DNA from: Deltaproteobacteria bacterium
GTDB lineage: Bacteria; Myxococcota; Myxococcia; Myxococcales; 40CM-4-68-19
Assembly: GCA_005879535.1 (NCBI GenBank)
Contig: VBKI01000053.1
Span: 62,001 to 126,000, forward strand
Direction of reading: 5' to 3'
Length of the DNA: 64,000 nucleotides
The position numbers and the translations under genes were made by a program. Positions within the stretch are counted from its first letter, which is position 1; each line of letters starts with the position of its first letter. Below, piece by piece: positions 8,889 to 18,711 of this stretch. Below the pieces are notes generated by a model, which searched no databases, was not told where the DNA came from, and saw only the letters and a list, made by a program, of their open reading frames with translations.

Positions 8889-10787
8889 TCAGCGTTTACG
8901 CAGAAAGAGCACGGCGGTGAACAGACGAGCCGGCGCGGTTCCCGCCGCGTCGATCCGGATGCACCGGGCGGGCTTCTTCTCGGCATACCCGGGCGATACG
9001 TCGCTGGATAAAAGACTCAGGTCCCAAGGAAGGGTGGCGCCGAACGCAAACAGCGCCTTGCCGGCAACCTCCACGCACCTCTCCAGGTCGTAGCCGAAGC
9101 TCAGGCCGCTGCGCTCCAGGCGGGCGAGCAGTTCCTTCTCCTCGGCGGTGGCACGGCGCTGGACGACGCTCTCTTGCGGCACGTACCAGCGCGACTGGAA
9201 CACGTGCTCGCCGCGCCCGCGCAGCTCGTCGACGAACGCCGCGCAATCCTCTCGCAGGGCGGCAACACGTCGATGGACGATGCCGCTGCGCTCATACCCC
9301 CGGTGCTCGCCTGCCGCGAGGTCGAATCCGTCGCGTCGCTCCATCGCGGCGATGCCCGCGCGCGCCGTGTCGGGAAGCGCAAACAGGCGCCCCGGGATGA
9401 TGCGGTTCTGCTCGAGCCCGTCGACCTGGACCGTATTGTGGCCGGCCGTCCCGCGGCGCGCGTTCCGTTCCTGCGGGTCGCGCGCGTAGACATACGTGCC
9501 GCGGTCGACCAGCACGTCGAACGAGCCGAAGCTCAGCTCGACCGAGTTCTTGTCGTTGTGCCCATGGCCGCCGGTGCCACCCTGCCCGTTCGGTCCGGCG
9601 CTCAGGCACATCCAGGCGTCGCCGGAGCGAAGGACCGCCAATCCGGCATCGGGCAGCACGGCGCTGTCGCGGCGCCGCTCGGCAGTGAATCGCTGAGCGG
9701 ACGGCATCCACGCCCACTCCGGCGCGCTCGCATCCGCGACGAACGACGCGTCCAGCGCCGTGCGGGGAGCGAGCGGCAACGCGCGGCAGGAATCGAGGTC
9801 GCCGATCTGTGGCATCTCGCCCGAAGGCTTGAGCATCGCAGCCAGGCTCTGGAACAGCCCGCGAACGGCGCGCTCGACGCGATCCGGCGCCGAGAGACCT
9901 GCGGCCCGCGCGGCCAGCGCCGCGGCCAGGAACATCTCGGCGCAGAGCCGGTGGTATCCCGTCGACGATTCGAAGTGCGTCCCGTCGGCGCGGCATTGCC
10001 GCGGGATCTCCTCCCACAGCCTGGGCGCGAACGCGTCGAACCAGCGCCGCAGCTCGGGAAAGAGCGCGCCCACGACGACCAGCCCGACCAGGTCGGCGGC
10101 GTAGTGGTTGGTGCGGATTGCGCCGGTCTCCTCCAGATGACCGGCGACCCAGGCGCAGTGCTCCTCGAGAAAATCCACCAGGAACGGAGCATCGGCAGCG
10201 TCCCGGACCAGGCCGTGCGTCAGCGCCACGGACGTCGCCCGAAGGCTGACTTCCATCGCGCACGCCCACTGCACGCCGAGCCCTGCAGGATTGGTATCCC
10301 GGAAATGGCGGACGGTCTCCACCCAGGCCTGCGCCCACGAGAAGTCGCAGCTGATCTGGTACGCCTGCGCGAAACGCCAGAGTTGCGGAAGGCGACCGAC
10401 CTCCCACATCACCTTGGCGTCCGCGCCGCGCTGGAAGAGGTCGACGCGCTCTCCCGGAACCGACGGGTCGTACTCGATGCCCGGCGCGAAGGGATCGCGA
10501 TGATAGTCGATCGGCGACCCGCAGCTCTTCCACTGACCGAACAGCGGCAGATCCCCGCGCAACGCCGCCTCCGCCTCGCGCAGGATCTCAGTGCGGTCAC
10601 CATCGGCCGGCGCGCGAAGGACCGCGGGACGCGGGCCCATCTGCGCGAACGCCGGGCGGCGCGGGGGCCAGTCGAAGAAGAACGGCCGTCCGCGCAAGAG
10701 GGCCCGGCGGGCGCGCACCACCAGCGCGCGGGCAATCTCGCGCGGCGGAATCGTCTGCGCGAGATAGCCGTAATACGAGACATCCAT
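8889..10787 (-). CDS. Heparinase II/III-family protein (polysaccharide lyase-like)
   Basis: 632 residues with an N-terminal alpha-helical toroid (about residues 50-370, including NHYAADLVG and TGYHRLCAEMF) and a C-terminal beta-rich heparinase II/III domain with GGHGHNDKNSVELSFG and RGTAGHNTVQVDG. These give the His/Tyr/Asn pattern of uronate-polymer lyases. No clear signal peptide is visible. Such genes are common inside EPS operons, where the protein may trim or modify the polymer or free failed chains. The ATG overlaps the upstream TGA by one base (TGATG) with AAGGCGG upstream. The adjacent uronate-forming dehydrogenase fits a uronic-acid polymer as substrate. Confidence 0.85.
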   Translation of the reverse strand: MDVSYYGYLAQTIPPREIARALVVRARRALLRGRPFFFDWPPRRPAFAQMGPRPAVLRAPADGDRTEILREAEAALRGDLPLFGQWKSCGSPIDYHRDPFAPGIEYDPSVPGERVDLFQRGADAKVMWEVGRLPQLWRFAQAYQISCDFSWAQAWVETVRHFRDTNPAGLGVQWACAMEVSLRATSVALTHGLVRDAADAPFLVDFLEEHCAWVAGHLEETGAIRTNHYAADLVGLVVVGALFPELRRWFDAFAPRLWEEIPRQCRADGTHFESSTGYHRLCAEMFLAAALAARAAGLSAPDRVERAVRGLFQSLAAMLKPSGEMPQIGDLDSCRALPLAPRTALDASFVADASAPEWAWMPSAQRFTAERRRDSAVLPDAGLAVLRSGDAWMCLSAGPNGQGGTGGHGHNDKNSVELSFGSFDVLVDRGTYVYARDPQERNARRGTAGHNTVQVDGLEQNRIIPGRLFALPDTARAGIAAMERRDGFDLAAGEHRGYERSGIVHRRVAALREDCAAFVDELRGRGEHVFQSRWYVPQESVVQRRATAEEKELLARLERSGLSFGYDLERCVEVAGKALFAFGATLPWDLSLLSSDVSPGYAEKKPARCIRIDAAGTAPARLFTAVLFLRKR

Positions 10788-13700
10788 CACGCCGCCTTCT
10801 TGCGAGCCACCAGCGCCGCGGCGACGATCTCCTGCATCTCGGCGACGCGCGCTTCCCAACCCTCGCTTCTCATCTGCGCCGCGCGCACCTCGCTGGGTCC
10901 CGCTCCGGCGGCAATGGCGGCCGCGATCTCCCGGACCACCTGGTCGGCGTCCTTGCCGATGCGGCACACGGAGAGCCGTTCCACTTCCGGGATCGGCGTG
11001 GACACGACGGGAAGTCCGGCCGCCAGGTACTCGCGGACCTTGAGCGGGTTGGAGGCGAGAGTCAGCTCGTTCATCTTGAAGGGCATCAGCGCCACGTCGA
11101 ACGCCTTCGCGTACCGCGGCAGATCGGCGTATCGCTTCCGGCCGAGAACGCGGATGTTCTGCGCGCCGTCCAGCGGCTTCATGTCGGTTGCACAATTCCC
11201 GAGCAGGACCACGGTCCCGCCGGAAAAGGCGTCCGCGACGTGGCGGATGAGCTGCAGATCGACCCAATCGGCGATGAGGCCCCAGAAACCGATGACGGGC
11301 CCGGGCGCGCCTTTCAGGTCGTCCGGAGTGGGAGTGGCCGGATCGAACGCCTTCGCGAAATGCTCCAGATCGACGCCGTGCTGCACCAGGTGAGCGTTCG
11401 AGTTCACCCGCGCCTTGTCGGCCCGCAGCTTCTCCGACGAGCAGATCACCACGTCCGACTTGAGCAGCAGGCGGCGCTCCAGCTCGCGGATCTCCTGTGC
11501 CGGCGCGTCGCTGAAGGCGCTGAACTCGTCGACGCAGTGATAGACGACCAGGGATTCGCCGAGAGTGCCCGAGACGGGCGCCGAGCTGGGCAAGAAGCTC
11601 CAGGAGATCGGGGCCTCGAACCCGAGATGCTGCATCGCCCGCTGGATCTGCGCCTTGAGCAGCGCTCCGTTCGCGGCGCGGACCAGCTCGCTGCCGTAGA
11701 AGGGAATGGCGAGCGGTGTCAGCACCCAGATGTTGGGATGCCGCTCACGAAGCCCCTGCATCGCGCCGGACACCTTCTTCAGCATCCGCTGCGCGTCGCA
11801 CATCGAGATGGTCGGGCGGCGGTTGCCGATGCTGTTCACCCAAAGCACGCGGTTCTGCCTGGAGAGAATCTTCATCGCGTGCATCTTGGAGAGCGGATCC
11901 CCGTCCCAGTCGTTGGAGAAGCAGACGATGTCGCGACCCCGAAGTGCTCCCATCCCCGTTTCCACCTTTCGCTTCGTCGTCTGGATCGCGGGCGCCGGCG
12001 CGCAGCGCGCGCCGACCTCGAACCGCTTGCGCCACAGCTCGAGCACCCAGAGCGCATACAGCTCTTCCTTGCGGTCGCTCTTGCCGCGCTGGTGATCGTC
12101 GAGCAGACGCCGGACCGCCTTGTCGCCGAACCGCGAGCGGGCCAGAGAGTCCGAGGCCAGCAAGGCATCGCGCAAAGGACCGTGGAGCTGCCGCCGGAAC
12201 CAGTTCGAGACCGGGACCGTGAACCCGCGCTTGCCCGGAGCGGTACACTCCGCAGGCAGCCAGTCGCGCGCGGCCTGCCGCAGTAGCCACTTCCCGGTCC
12301 TGCCGCGCAGCTTCACGTCCGCGGGAAGCCCCGCGGCCCACTCGATCAGGCGGTGGTCGAGGAACGGCACCCGCAGCTCCTGCGAGGTGGCCATCGTCAT
12401 CTTGTCGGCCTTGAAGAGCAGATCGTCCGGCAGCCAGATGCGCCGGTCGAGCTCCAGCATCCGTTCGAGCGGAGGCAGCCCCTCGGTCTCCGCCCACTCC
12501 TGGGCAAGCCGGGTCACCAGCCGTTCGCTGACCCGCGCCGCCGGGCGGCCGATGAGGCGCGCTTTCTCGTCGTCGCTGAAGGCGACGGAGACGCCGCGGT
12601 AGCGCTGCTCGAGCGGCAGCGTCGCCCAGCGCAGGTACTTTCGCGCCTTCGGGTGCCGCATGAACGGCAGCGCCGCCGAAGCGAGCGGAGCGGCCGCGCG
12701 GAGCTGCTCCATCCACAGCATGGTCCGGTAGATGGGGTAGCCGGCCAGCACCTCGTCGGCGCCTTCGCCGGAGAGGACCACCACCACCTCTTCCCGCGCC
12801 CGCTTCGACAGATAGTACAGCGGCACGCAGGCGGCGTCCGCGATGGGCTCGTCCATGTACCAGACGAGATCCGGCAGGAAGCGGTGGAAGTCCTCGGCGG
12901 TGACCAGCACTTCGCGATGTCGCGTGCCGAGCGCGTGGGCCACCCGGCGGGCCTGGTCCAGCTCCGAGCTGCCGTCATCGGCCCGGTAGCCGACCGAGAA
13001 CGACTTCACGTCGCCCTCCCCGCGCTTCTGCCGCAGGTCGACGAGCTGCGCGGCGATGCAGCTCGAGTCCAGGCCACCGGAGAGGAAGACGCCGAGGGGC
13101 ACGTCCGACATGAGCCGCGCCTCGGTCGCGTCCCTGAGCCGGTTCCATAGCTCGTGCGCGAGCTCGCCCTCGCTGCGCGCGTCGGTCTCGTCGGGGAACT
13201 GGCACTTCCAGTAGCGCCGGATCTTCAGCTCGCCGTTCTCGTAGACGGCAGCGGACGCCGGGGGCAGCTTGTGGATGCCGGCGAACATCGTCAGCGGCGC
13301 CGGCACGTAGCGGGCGCTCAGGTAGAGATCGAGCGCCTCGTCGTCGAGGTCGCGGGGCACGCTCGCGTCGCAGAGCAGCGACTTGATCTCGGATGCGAAA
13401 ATGAACCGATCGCTCCCCAGATGGTAATAGAGCGGCTTCTTTCCCAGCCGGTCGCGAGCAACGAACAGCCGCTGCCTGCGCGCGTCCCAGATGGCGAACG
13501 CGAACATTCCGGCCAGCCGTTCCGGCAACGCGTCGCCCCACTCCTCGTACCCATGGACCAGCACTTCGGTGTCGCAGCGCGATCGGAAGACGTGACCTTT
13601 GGCGATCAGCTCCTCGCGCAGCGGCAGGTGGTTGTAGATCTCGCCGTTGAAGGTGACGGTGACCGCGCCGTCCTCGTTGTGCATCGGCTGCGCGCCGTTC

Positions 13701-13873
13701 TGCGAGAGATCGATGATCGCGAGGCGGCGGTGGCCCAGGCCCACCGAGCCGGTGCAGAAGTGGCCGCTGCCGTCGGGACCGCGATGCGCGATGACGTCGG
13801 TCATCCGGCGCAGCAGCGCCTCGTCCGCGGGCCGATCCTTGTCGCGGTTCACGAAGCCGCTGATGCCGCACAT
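10787..13873 (-). CDS. Asparagine synthase (amidotransferase) fused to a GT-B glycosyltransferase
   Basis: A single 1028-residue frame. Residues 1 to about 610 are a complete glutamine-hydrolysing asparagine synthase: Cys2 of MCGISGFV, HRGPDGSG, NGEIYNH, then the synthetase loop FLSGGLDSS and SGEGADEVLAGYP. Residues from about 641 are a GT4-like glycosyltransferase (CFSNDWDGDP, YHCVDEFS, KVREYLAAGLPVVSTPIPEV). No stop separates them. An internal ATG at 11953 (residue 641) has AGGTGG upstream, so the second half may also be made alone. In XrtA-type EPS loci such amidotransferases and glycosyltransferases are usually separate genes. Likely jobs are amidating a sugar carboxylate and adding a sugar. 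Its start lies inside the end of the preceding gene (25-nt overlap). Confidence 0.85.
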   Translation of the reverse strand: MCGISGFVNRDKDRPADEALLRRMTDVIAHRGPDGSGHFCTGSVGLGHRRLAIIDLSQNGAQPMHNEDGAVTVTFNGEIYNHLPLREELIAKGHVFRSRCDTEVLVHGYEEWGDALPERLAGMFAFAIWDARRQRLFVARDRLGKKPLYYHLGSDRFIFASEIKSLLCDASVPRDLDDEALDLYLSARYVPAPLTMFAGIHKLPPASAAVYENGELKIRRYWKCQFPDETDARSEGELAHELWNRLRDATEARLMSDVPLGVFLSGGLDSSCIAAQLVDLRQKRGEGDVKSFSVGYRADDGSSELDQARRVAHALGTRHREVLVTAEDFHRFLPDLVWYMDEPIADAACVPLYYLSKRAREEVVVVLSGEGADEVLAGYPIYRTMLWMEQLRAAAPLASAALPFMRHPKARKYLRWATLPLEQRYRGVSVAFSDDEKARLIGRPAARVSERLVTRLAQEWAETEGLPPLERMLELDRRIWLPDDLLFKADKMTMATSQELRVPFLDHRLIEWAAGLPADVKLRGRTGKWLLRQAARDWLPAECTAPGKRGFTVPVSNWFRRQLHGPLRDALLASDSLARSRFGDKAVRRLLDDHQRGKSDRKEELYALWVLELWRKRFEVGARCAPAPAIQTTKRKVETGMGALRGRDIVCFSNDWDGDPLSKMHAMKILSRQNRVLWVNSIGNRRPTISMCDAQRMLKKVSGAMQGLRERHPNIWVLTPLAIPFYGSELVRAANGALLKAQIQRAMQHLGFEAPISWSFLPSSAPVSGTLGESLVVYHCVDEFSAFSDAPAQEIRELERRLLLKSDVVICSSEKLRADKARVNSNAHLVQHGVDLEHFAKAFDPATPTPDDLKGAPGPVIGFWGLIADWVDLQLIRHVADAFSGGTVVLLGNCATDMKPLDGAQNIRVLGRKRYADLPRYAKAFDVALMPFKMNELTLASNPLKVREYLAAGLPVVSTPIPEVERLSVCRIGKDADQVVREIAAAIAAGAGPSEVRAAQMRSEGWEARVAEMQEIVAAALVARKKAA

Positions 13874-14880
13874 GCCGTGACTCCGTAGAGCGAGAGAATC
13901 CGTTCCAGCCCGTCGGGACCGGTCGCTTCCGGGCTGCCGGCGGGCTCGGCCGACGAGGCGATCAGCGCATCTGCCAGCGCCCGGGCGTCCCCGGGCGGCA
14001 CCAGACGCACTCCCGGCGGCCGATGGCCGACGGACGTCGCCACCACCCTGCGCCCGAGCGCCAGCGCCTCGCGAACGCTGACCGAATCTCCATCCGCAAG
14101 CGTGGGCCGCACGAAGATGTCGCACGCCGCCATCACCGCGAGCGCCTGCGACCGATGGAGCTCGCCGAAGGGATGCACTCCGTCCTCGCGGACCGAATCG
14201 CTTCCGGGGCCGTACAGCGCCAGCGCGGCGGCGGGAATCTTCACCCGCACGTCGGCGAATGCGCGCAGCAGGATTCCCTGGCCGTACTCGGGACGGGGAG
14301 CGATCATCGCGCAGTAGAGTGGCGACGCCCCTGCGCGCAGCGTGGCGAGCGCCTCCGGCGGGGGCCCGGGCTTGATGAACTCGTGCGAGAAGGCGGGCAC
14401 GACGTCGACGCCAGCGACGCCGCACTGCACGAGCGCGTCGCGGATTTCGCCGCTGACCGCGATCACCCGCGCGAACTGGGCCAGCACCGCCTTTGCCATC
14501 GTCCGGCGGGACCGCTTCGCCAGCAGCCAGGCCGGGCCAAGGCCGGAGTGGAGCGTGATCAGCGCGCCGCCGGAAACGCGTCCGGCCGCCGCGCAAGCCT
14601 GCGCGAGCATCCAGGATTTGGGATTGCTCCCGCTGGTGTGGACATGGATCCGGAAGCCCCGCGCCGCATACGACCCGAGCAGCGCGGAGAATCGGGGAAC
14701 GCTGCCCGCCGGGATCACTCCCGCCGCCGGAAGCTGTCCCTTGCCGATGTCCAGCACTTCACAGACGCCGCCCCGACCGCGGACCGCACGGAAAAGTTCT
14801 TCCACATGCGTGGCTACCCCGCCGTTCGGCGGCGGGTAGTCACCCACGAGAAGCACCCGGGTCTCGTGCTGCGACGTCAT
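13849..14880 (-). CDS. GT4-family glycosyltransferase
   Basis: 343 residues. The N-terminus LLVGDYPPPNGGVATHVEEL is the typical acceptor-domain start of retaining GT4 enzymes with the PPNGG loop. The C-terminal donor domain has VRPTLADGDSVSVREALALG, the usual E-x7-E region, and a late VPPGDARALADAL. It should transfer a nucleotide sugar to the lipid-linked repeat unit at the inner face of the membrane. The ATG at 14880 follows the upstream gene after 23 nt without a strong ribosome site. It overlaps the amidotransferase fusion gene by 25 nt. Sugar specificity cannot be deduced. Confidence 0.88.
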   Translation of the reverse strand: MTSQHETRVLLVGDYPPPNGGVATHVEELFRAVRGRGGVCEVLDIGKGQLPAAGVIPAGSVPRFSALLGSYAARGFRIHVHTSGSNPKSWMLAQACAAAGRVSGGALITLHSGLGPAWLLAKRSRRTMAKAVLAQFARVIAVSGEIRDALVQCGVAGVDVVPAFSHEFIKPGPPPEALATLRAGASPLYCAMIAPRPEYGQGILLRAFADVRVKIPAAALALYGPGSDSVREDGVHPFGELHRSQALAVMAACDIFVRPTLADGDSVSVREALALGRRVVATSVGHRPPGVRLVPPGDARALADALIASSAEPAGSPEATGPDGLERILSLYGVTACAASAAS

Positions 14881-14903
14881 GGTGGCCAGGGCGTCTGCAA
14901 GGG

Positions 14904-15932
14904 TCAGGCCCGCTGCAGTCGCCTCGGACCCTCGATGTAGATGCCGGCGTAAGGCTGCGGCGGAATGCGCGAGATTGCCGCGTAGCAGCGCGCGAGCTCC
15001 TGCGCGACGGCGCGCGGGGCCGCAAGCTCGAGAGCGGCCGCCCGCGCGTTGTCGCCCACTTTCTTCGCGACGATCGCGTCGTCGACCACCTGTGCAAGCC
15101 TGGCCGCCAACGCCACCGGAGCGCGCGGCGGCACCAACCAGCCGGTGCGTCCTTCCCGAACCCACGTGGGATGCGAGCCCGTCGCAGTGGCGACGACGGG
15201 AGCGCCTACCGCGAGCGCCTCGGGTACGGGGTCCGGCGAGCTGCCGGATCGGCTCGGCGCGACGACGGCGACCGCGCGCCCGAACAGCGACGGCAACTGC
15301 TCGAGGCAGACTCCATGGACGAGCACCCGATTGAGCATGCCCGCGGCTTCGGCCTGGCTGCGCAGCCTCGCCGCCTCGGAACCTTCGCCCGCGATCAGCA
15401 GCTTCAGCCGGGGCCGGGTGCGCGCGATCGAGAGGAACGCGAGCAGGAGGTCCTGGTGCCCGCGCTCGGGGCCGTCGCAAGGCGAGGCCGCGACCACCCA
15501 GCGAATTGCCGGATCGAGCATCGGCGGGAAGATCGCGGCGGCCCGCAGGTCGTCCTTCACATCGAGCAAGCTGCGCAGCACGCAGGTCGTGGACGCGGTC
15601 GCGCCTTCCGCGACCAGTGCCTCCCGTACCGCGGCGCCGGCACAGAGCGTCCGGCTGCTCATCCGCGCCGCCCGCGCCGTCAACGATCCAACGTCGGCGC
15701 GCCCGGCATGCAGGACGACAGGCACGTCGAGCAGCCTGCCGACGAGGGCGGACTTGAGGTGGTTCTGCCGCGCATGGACGAGCGCCGGCCGAAGGCCATA
15801 CAGCTCGCGGGCGAGCCCGACGATGCTGTCGCCCGATACGCCGTCGACGCGGTACCCGTACTCGCGCAGCGACTCGCACACCGCGCGGTCCGGCGAGCCG
15901 ACGAACGCAATCCTGCGAACGAGGTTTCGCAT
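14904..15932 (-). CDS. GT4-family glycosyltransferase
   Basis: 342 residues with a GT-B fold. An N-terminal Rossmann half contains VHARQNHLKSALVG and VVLHAGRADVGSL. The donor half has LKLLIAGEGSEAARLRS, SRSGSSPDPVPEALAVGAPV (E-x7-E-like) and GRTGWLVPP. It is a probable inner-membrane-associated sugar transferase acting on the repeat unit. The ATG at 15932 has GGAGGGCGGG upstream. A 78-nt gap separates it from the flippase gene, one of the larger gaps in the operon, and no hairpin is seen there. Donor and linkage are unknown. Confidence 0.87.
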   Translation of the reverse strand: MRNLVRRIAFVGSPDRAVCESLREYGYRVDGVSGDSIVGLARELYGLRPALVHARQNHLKSALVGRLLDVPVVLHAGRADVGSLTARAARMSSRTLCAGAAVREALVAEGATASTTCVLRSLLDVKDDLRAAAIFPPMLDPAIRWVVAASPCDGPERGHQDLLLAFLSIARTRPRLKLLIAGEGSEAARLRSQAEAAGMLNRVLVHGVCLEQLPSLFGRAVAVVAPSRSGSSPDPVPEALAVGAPVVATATGSHPTWVREGRTGWLVPPRAPVALAARLAQVVDDAIVAKKVGDNARAAALELAAPRAVAQELARCYAAISRIPPQPYAGIYIEGPRRLQRA

Positions 15933-16010
15933 GTTTCCCGCCCTCCACGACGCCCGGCAGGGGAGCGCCCGCCAGGAAGGTGGGGAGGAGCCCGAAACCA
16001 GGCAAGTGTT

Positions 16011-17486
16011 CTAGGTCGCTGCCGCAGGAGCGCTTCCGAGCAGCACGCGGCGAACCCGTGCCACCGGGGTTCCTTCCCCTGGAATCATCGCGATGACTGT
16101 CAGGTAGACGGCACAATAGAGCGCTCCGGCCGCGCAGAGCGCGAGGAAAGGCCGCGGCGACTCCGCGGCCATCTGCGAGATCAGCGTGGCGGGTACACAT
16201 GCGACGAGCGAGGCCACGCCGATCACGGAGAGCTGCCGCCAGGGCAGCACCTCCTTCCAGCTCACCTCCAGCTCGCGGCGGACGCGGTCGAGCATGGCCA
16301 CCCGGATGGCCGACTCCGCGATCGCATGACCGCTGATCGCGCCCACCATGCCGAACAGCTTCAGGCCGAGAAGCACCGCCGCAACCGTGAGCAGCAGGCG
16401 CCAGAAGAAGATGCGGAAAAGGTACCTGGTCTGGCCCATCGCCCGCAGGACGCCGTCGAGCGGCAACGCGGCGAAGGGCGTGAGCAGGATGGCGACGCGG
16501 AAGATGGGAACGCTGGCGTCGTACAGGTGGGTGAAGAGCGCAGGGACGAAGAGCGAGGCCGCGGCGACGAGGCCGGCGGTGAACGGGAAGAACACGGCGG
16601 CCAGCCGCAGATTCGCGTCGTGGAACAGGTGCACCCGGTGCTCGCGCGCGCCGGGCTCGGCGAGCCGGACCTGGAGGATGTCGCTGATGGGCGCGTAGAG
16701 GAGGTTGATGATCGGCACCTGGAAGCAGCCTTGCGCGTAGATGGCGAACGCAGCCGCATCCACGCTCCAGCCGACCGCCCACTGGTGGAACGTCCGCTGC
16801 GCGATCTCGAGCAAGAGGGCGGCGCCGAACGGCAGGGCATATGCGAGCTGCTCGCGAAACAAGTCCCATTCGATGCGCGGCCGGCCGCGGCGAAAAAAGA
16901 ACCAGCATTGCAGCGCGAAGCGCACGCCGCCATGGAGGACGTAGGCCCAGAAGAAACCCTGCAGCCCCATCCCGAGCAGGAGCGGCACGACGCTCGCCAC
17001 CACGCGCACCGCGTCGGAGAGGAAGATGATCATTGCGGCGGTGCGAACGCGTCCCTCCGCCGTCAGCGAGATCTCCAGCGGCGCGGAGGCGATCATCAGC
17101 CAGGTGATCAGCGCCATCTGCAGACCGAAATCCGCCAGCCCGGGATTGGCGAACTGTCTCGCGACCGCGAACCGGGCCGCGTACAACGCCACGGCGCAGA
17201 CTCCGCCCAGTGTGACGAGCGAGAGCGACGCCTGCGTCAGCCAAACGCGGGCGCGTCCGTCCTTGCGGGGAACGAAGTAGTAGAGACTCTGCGCCAGTCC
17301 GAGCTGGAGCATGAAGTAGGCGGTGGTCACCACCAGCCAGATCTGCTTGTACGTACCGAACTGCGCCTGCGGGAGCAGCCTGGTGAGGATCAGCGGAAGC
17401 GCGAACCCGAGGACCGTCGCTCCGCCGCGGCCGAGCATCAGGGGCCCGGCCTGTCTGAGGATTCCGCCGGGCCTGGCCATGATCAT
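16011..17486 (-). CDS. Wzx-like oligosaccharide flippase (MOP superfamily)
   Basis: 491-residue polytopic protein with about 12 to 14 hydrophobic segments. The N-terminus GRGGATVLGFALPLILTRLL matches polysaccharide biosynthesis (Wzx/RfbX) proteins of the MOP fold. It would move the undecaprenyl-linked repeat unit across the inner membrane. The first ATG (17486) overlaps the deacetylase stop as ATGA; a second ATG two codons later is also possible. A flippase implies a Wzx/Wzy-dependent route, yet no Wzy-like polymerase is found in the operon or elsewhere in the window. Confidence 0.87.
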   Translation of the reverse strand: MIMARPGGILRQAGPLMLGRGGATVLGFALPLILTRLLPQAQFGTYKQIWLVVTTAYFMLQLGLAQSLYYFVPRKDGRARVWLTQASLSLVTLGGVCAVALYAARFAVARQFANPGLADFGLQMALITWLMIASAPLEISLTAEGRVRTAAMIIFLSDAVRVVASVVPLLLGMGLQGFFWAYVLHGGVRFALQCWFFFRRGRPRIEWDLFREQLAYALPFGAALLLEIAQRTFHQWAVGWSVDAAAFAIYAQGCFQVPIINLLYAPISDILQVRLAEPGAREHRVHLFHDANLRLAAVFFPFTAGLVAAASLFVPALFTHLYDASVPIFRVAILLTPFAALPLDGVLRAMGQTRYLFRIFFWRLLLTVAAVLLGLKLFGMVGAISGHAIAESAIRVAMLDRVRRELEVSWKEVLPWRQLSVIGVASLVACVPATLISQMAAESPRPFLALCAAGALYCAVYLTVIAMIPGEGTPVARVRRVLLGSAPAAAT

Positions 17487-18661
17487 CCGTGCGCGGAGAT
17501 CCCCCGCCCCGCGCCCGGCCTGTCCGCGGTCCCGAAGTTCGTCGGGCGCGCGCCCATCACCGGCTTCTGCAGCGCGAGCATGACGAAGGTGTCCTCGAAC
17601 TGGCAGGCGACGAGCGGCTTCGAGTAGAACCCGAGGATGCCGCAGGAGGAACCCTCCCAGAGCACCTTGCGCTTGAGCGCAAACGGGTCGACGCCGGGCG
17701 CATTCGGCATGTCCTCGGTGGTGGCCGCACTGATGAAGCCTTCCGCTTTGAGCGCCTGCGCCACACCCGCGCTGTAGTAACCGTTGCAGTAGGCGAAGTG
17801 CCGGATCGGTTTCTTCAGGCCCTTCTCCAGCGCTGCCTTGCACTGAGCGATCTCGCGGCGGGCGTCGTCGAGGCGCTGGTTCGTCAGCACCGTGTGCTCG
17901 GCACTGTGCGCGCCGGTGACGAGGCCGTGCGCCTCCATCTCCTTCAGCATCTCCCACGTCACCGGCAGCTCGCCGTCGGGCGGCCTGTGCGATCCAAGAC
18001 CGAGACGATCTTCGAGCGCGTCCGCCAGCCGCAGGAGGCCGGGCGTGGGATGGCGCCCGATCAGCCGCTCGAGGACGATGACAGGCTGCGCGTTGCCTTC
18101 GAAGGCGTCGATCAGCCAGCGCTCGCCGGGGTTGCCGACTCCCACCGCCATGGGGCCGATCCCGCGCTCCCGCATCCTCCGCAGAGCTGCGAAGAGCCGG
18201 TCGTGACCGAGGCGCCGATCCGTTCCGACGAAGGAGGACGGGACGTAGACGATGCCGGGAACGCGCAGATCGCGCATCACCGGAAAAGCGTGGCTGTAGA
18301 CGTCGCGGTAGCCGTCGTCGAAGGTGATCACGGCGACGTCGCGCGCCGCCTGGCGCGTGCCGTCGAGGACGGAGAGCGCATCCTCCAGCGAGACCACGTC
18401 GTGGCTCTCCTGCAGCACCTCGAGATGGCGGCGGAACGTCCTCTGCTCGATGTTCAGCGTGTAGAGGCTGCGCTTCTCCTCGAGGCCGAAGTCGGCAACC
18501 ACGCGGTGATAGCTCAGGATCAGGACGCGCCGGCCGCCCACGGCACGCCGCTGGACCGCCGAGAGGAGCTCGCGAGCGCCGGAGTAATGCAGCGCCAGCG
18601 CCGCGGCGCCCTTTGCCACGCGCCGCAACACGTGAAGCCCGCGCTCCTTCAGCTCACCCAT
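17483..18661 (-). CDS. Polysaccharide deacetylase (NodB/CE4)
   Basis: 392 residues. The NodB core has ILSYHRV, the catalytic TFDDGYRDV with Asp115/Asp116 near the N-terminal third, and the metal motif HSAEH (H-x3-H) in TGAHSAEHTVL. It removes N- or O-acetyl groups from a carbohydrate with a divalent metal. No signal peptide is obvious, so it may act on the lipid-linked intermediate at the cytoplasmic side, as proposed for several EPS-locus members. The ATG at 18661 has GGGAGGG upstream. It is ATGA-coupled to the flippase gene. A longer open frame upstream is rejected because it covers the preceding gene. Confidence 0.88.
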   Translation of the reverse strand: MGELKERGLHVLRRVAKGAAALALHYSGARELLSAVQRRAVGGRRVLILSYHRVVADFGLEEKRSLYTLNIEQRTFRRHLEVLQESHDVVSLEDALSVLDGTRQAARDVAVITFDDGYRDVYSHAFPVMRDLRVPGIVYVPSSFVGTDRRLGHDRLFAALRRMRERGIGPMAVGVGNPGERWLIDAFEGNAQPVIVLERLIGRHPTPGLLRLADALEDRLGLGSHRPPDGELPVTWEMLKEMEAHGLVTGAHSAEHTVLTNQRLDDARREIAQCKAALEKGLKKPIRHFAYCNGYYSAGVAQALKAEGFISAATTEDMPNAPGVDPFALKRKVLWEGSSCGILGFYSKPLVACQFEDTFVMLALQKPVMGARPTNFGTADRPGAGRGISAHG

Positions 18662-18711
18662 CGCCGCCCTCCCTCGCTCCACCGCGCCCGGAATTTGTGC
18701 ATCCGTAGAGC

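Noticed and set aside
13849-17244. 1131-codon minus-strand frame ending in the GT4 gene
   Set aside because: Only the last 343 codons carry GT4 motifs; upstream parts overlap the flippase and the other glycosyltransferase.
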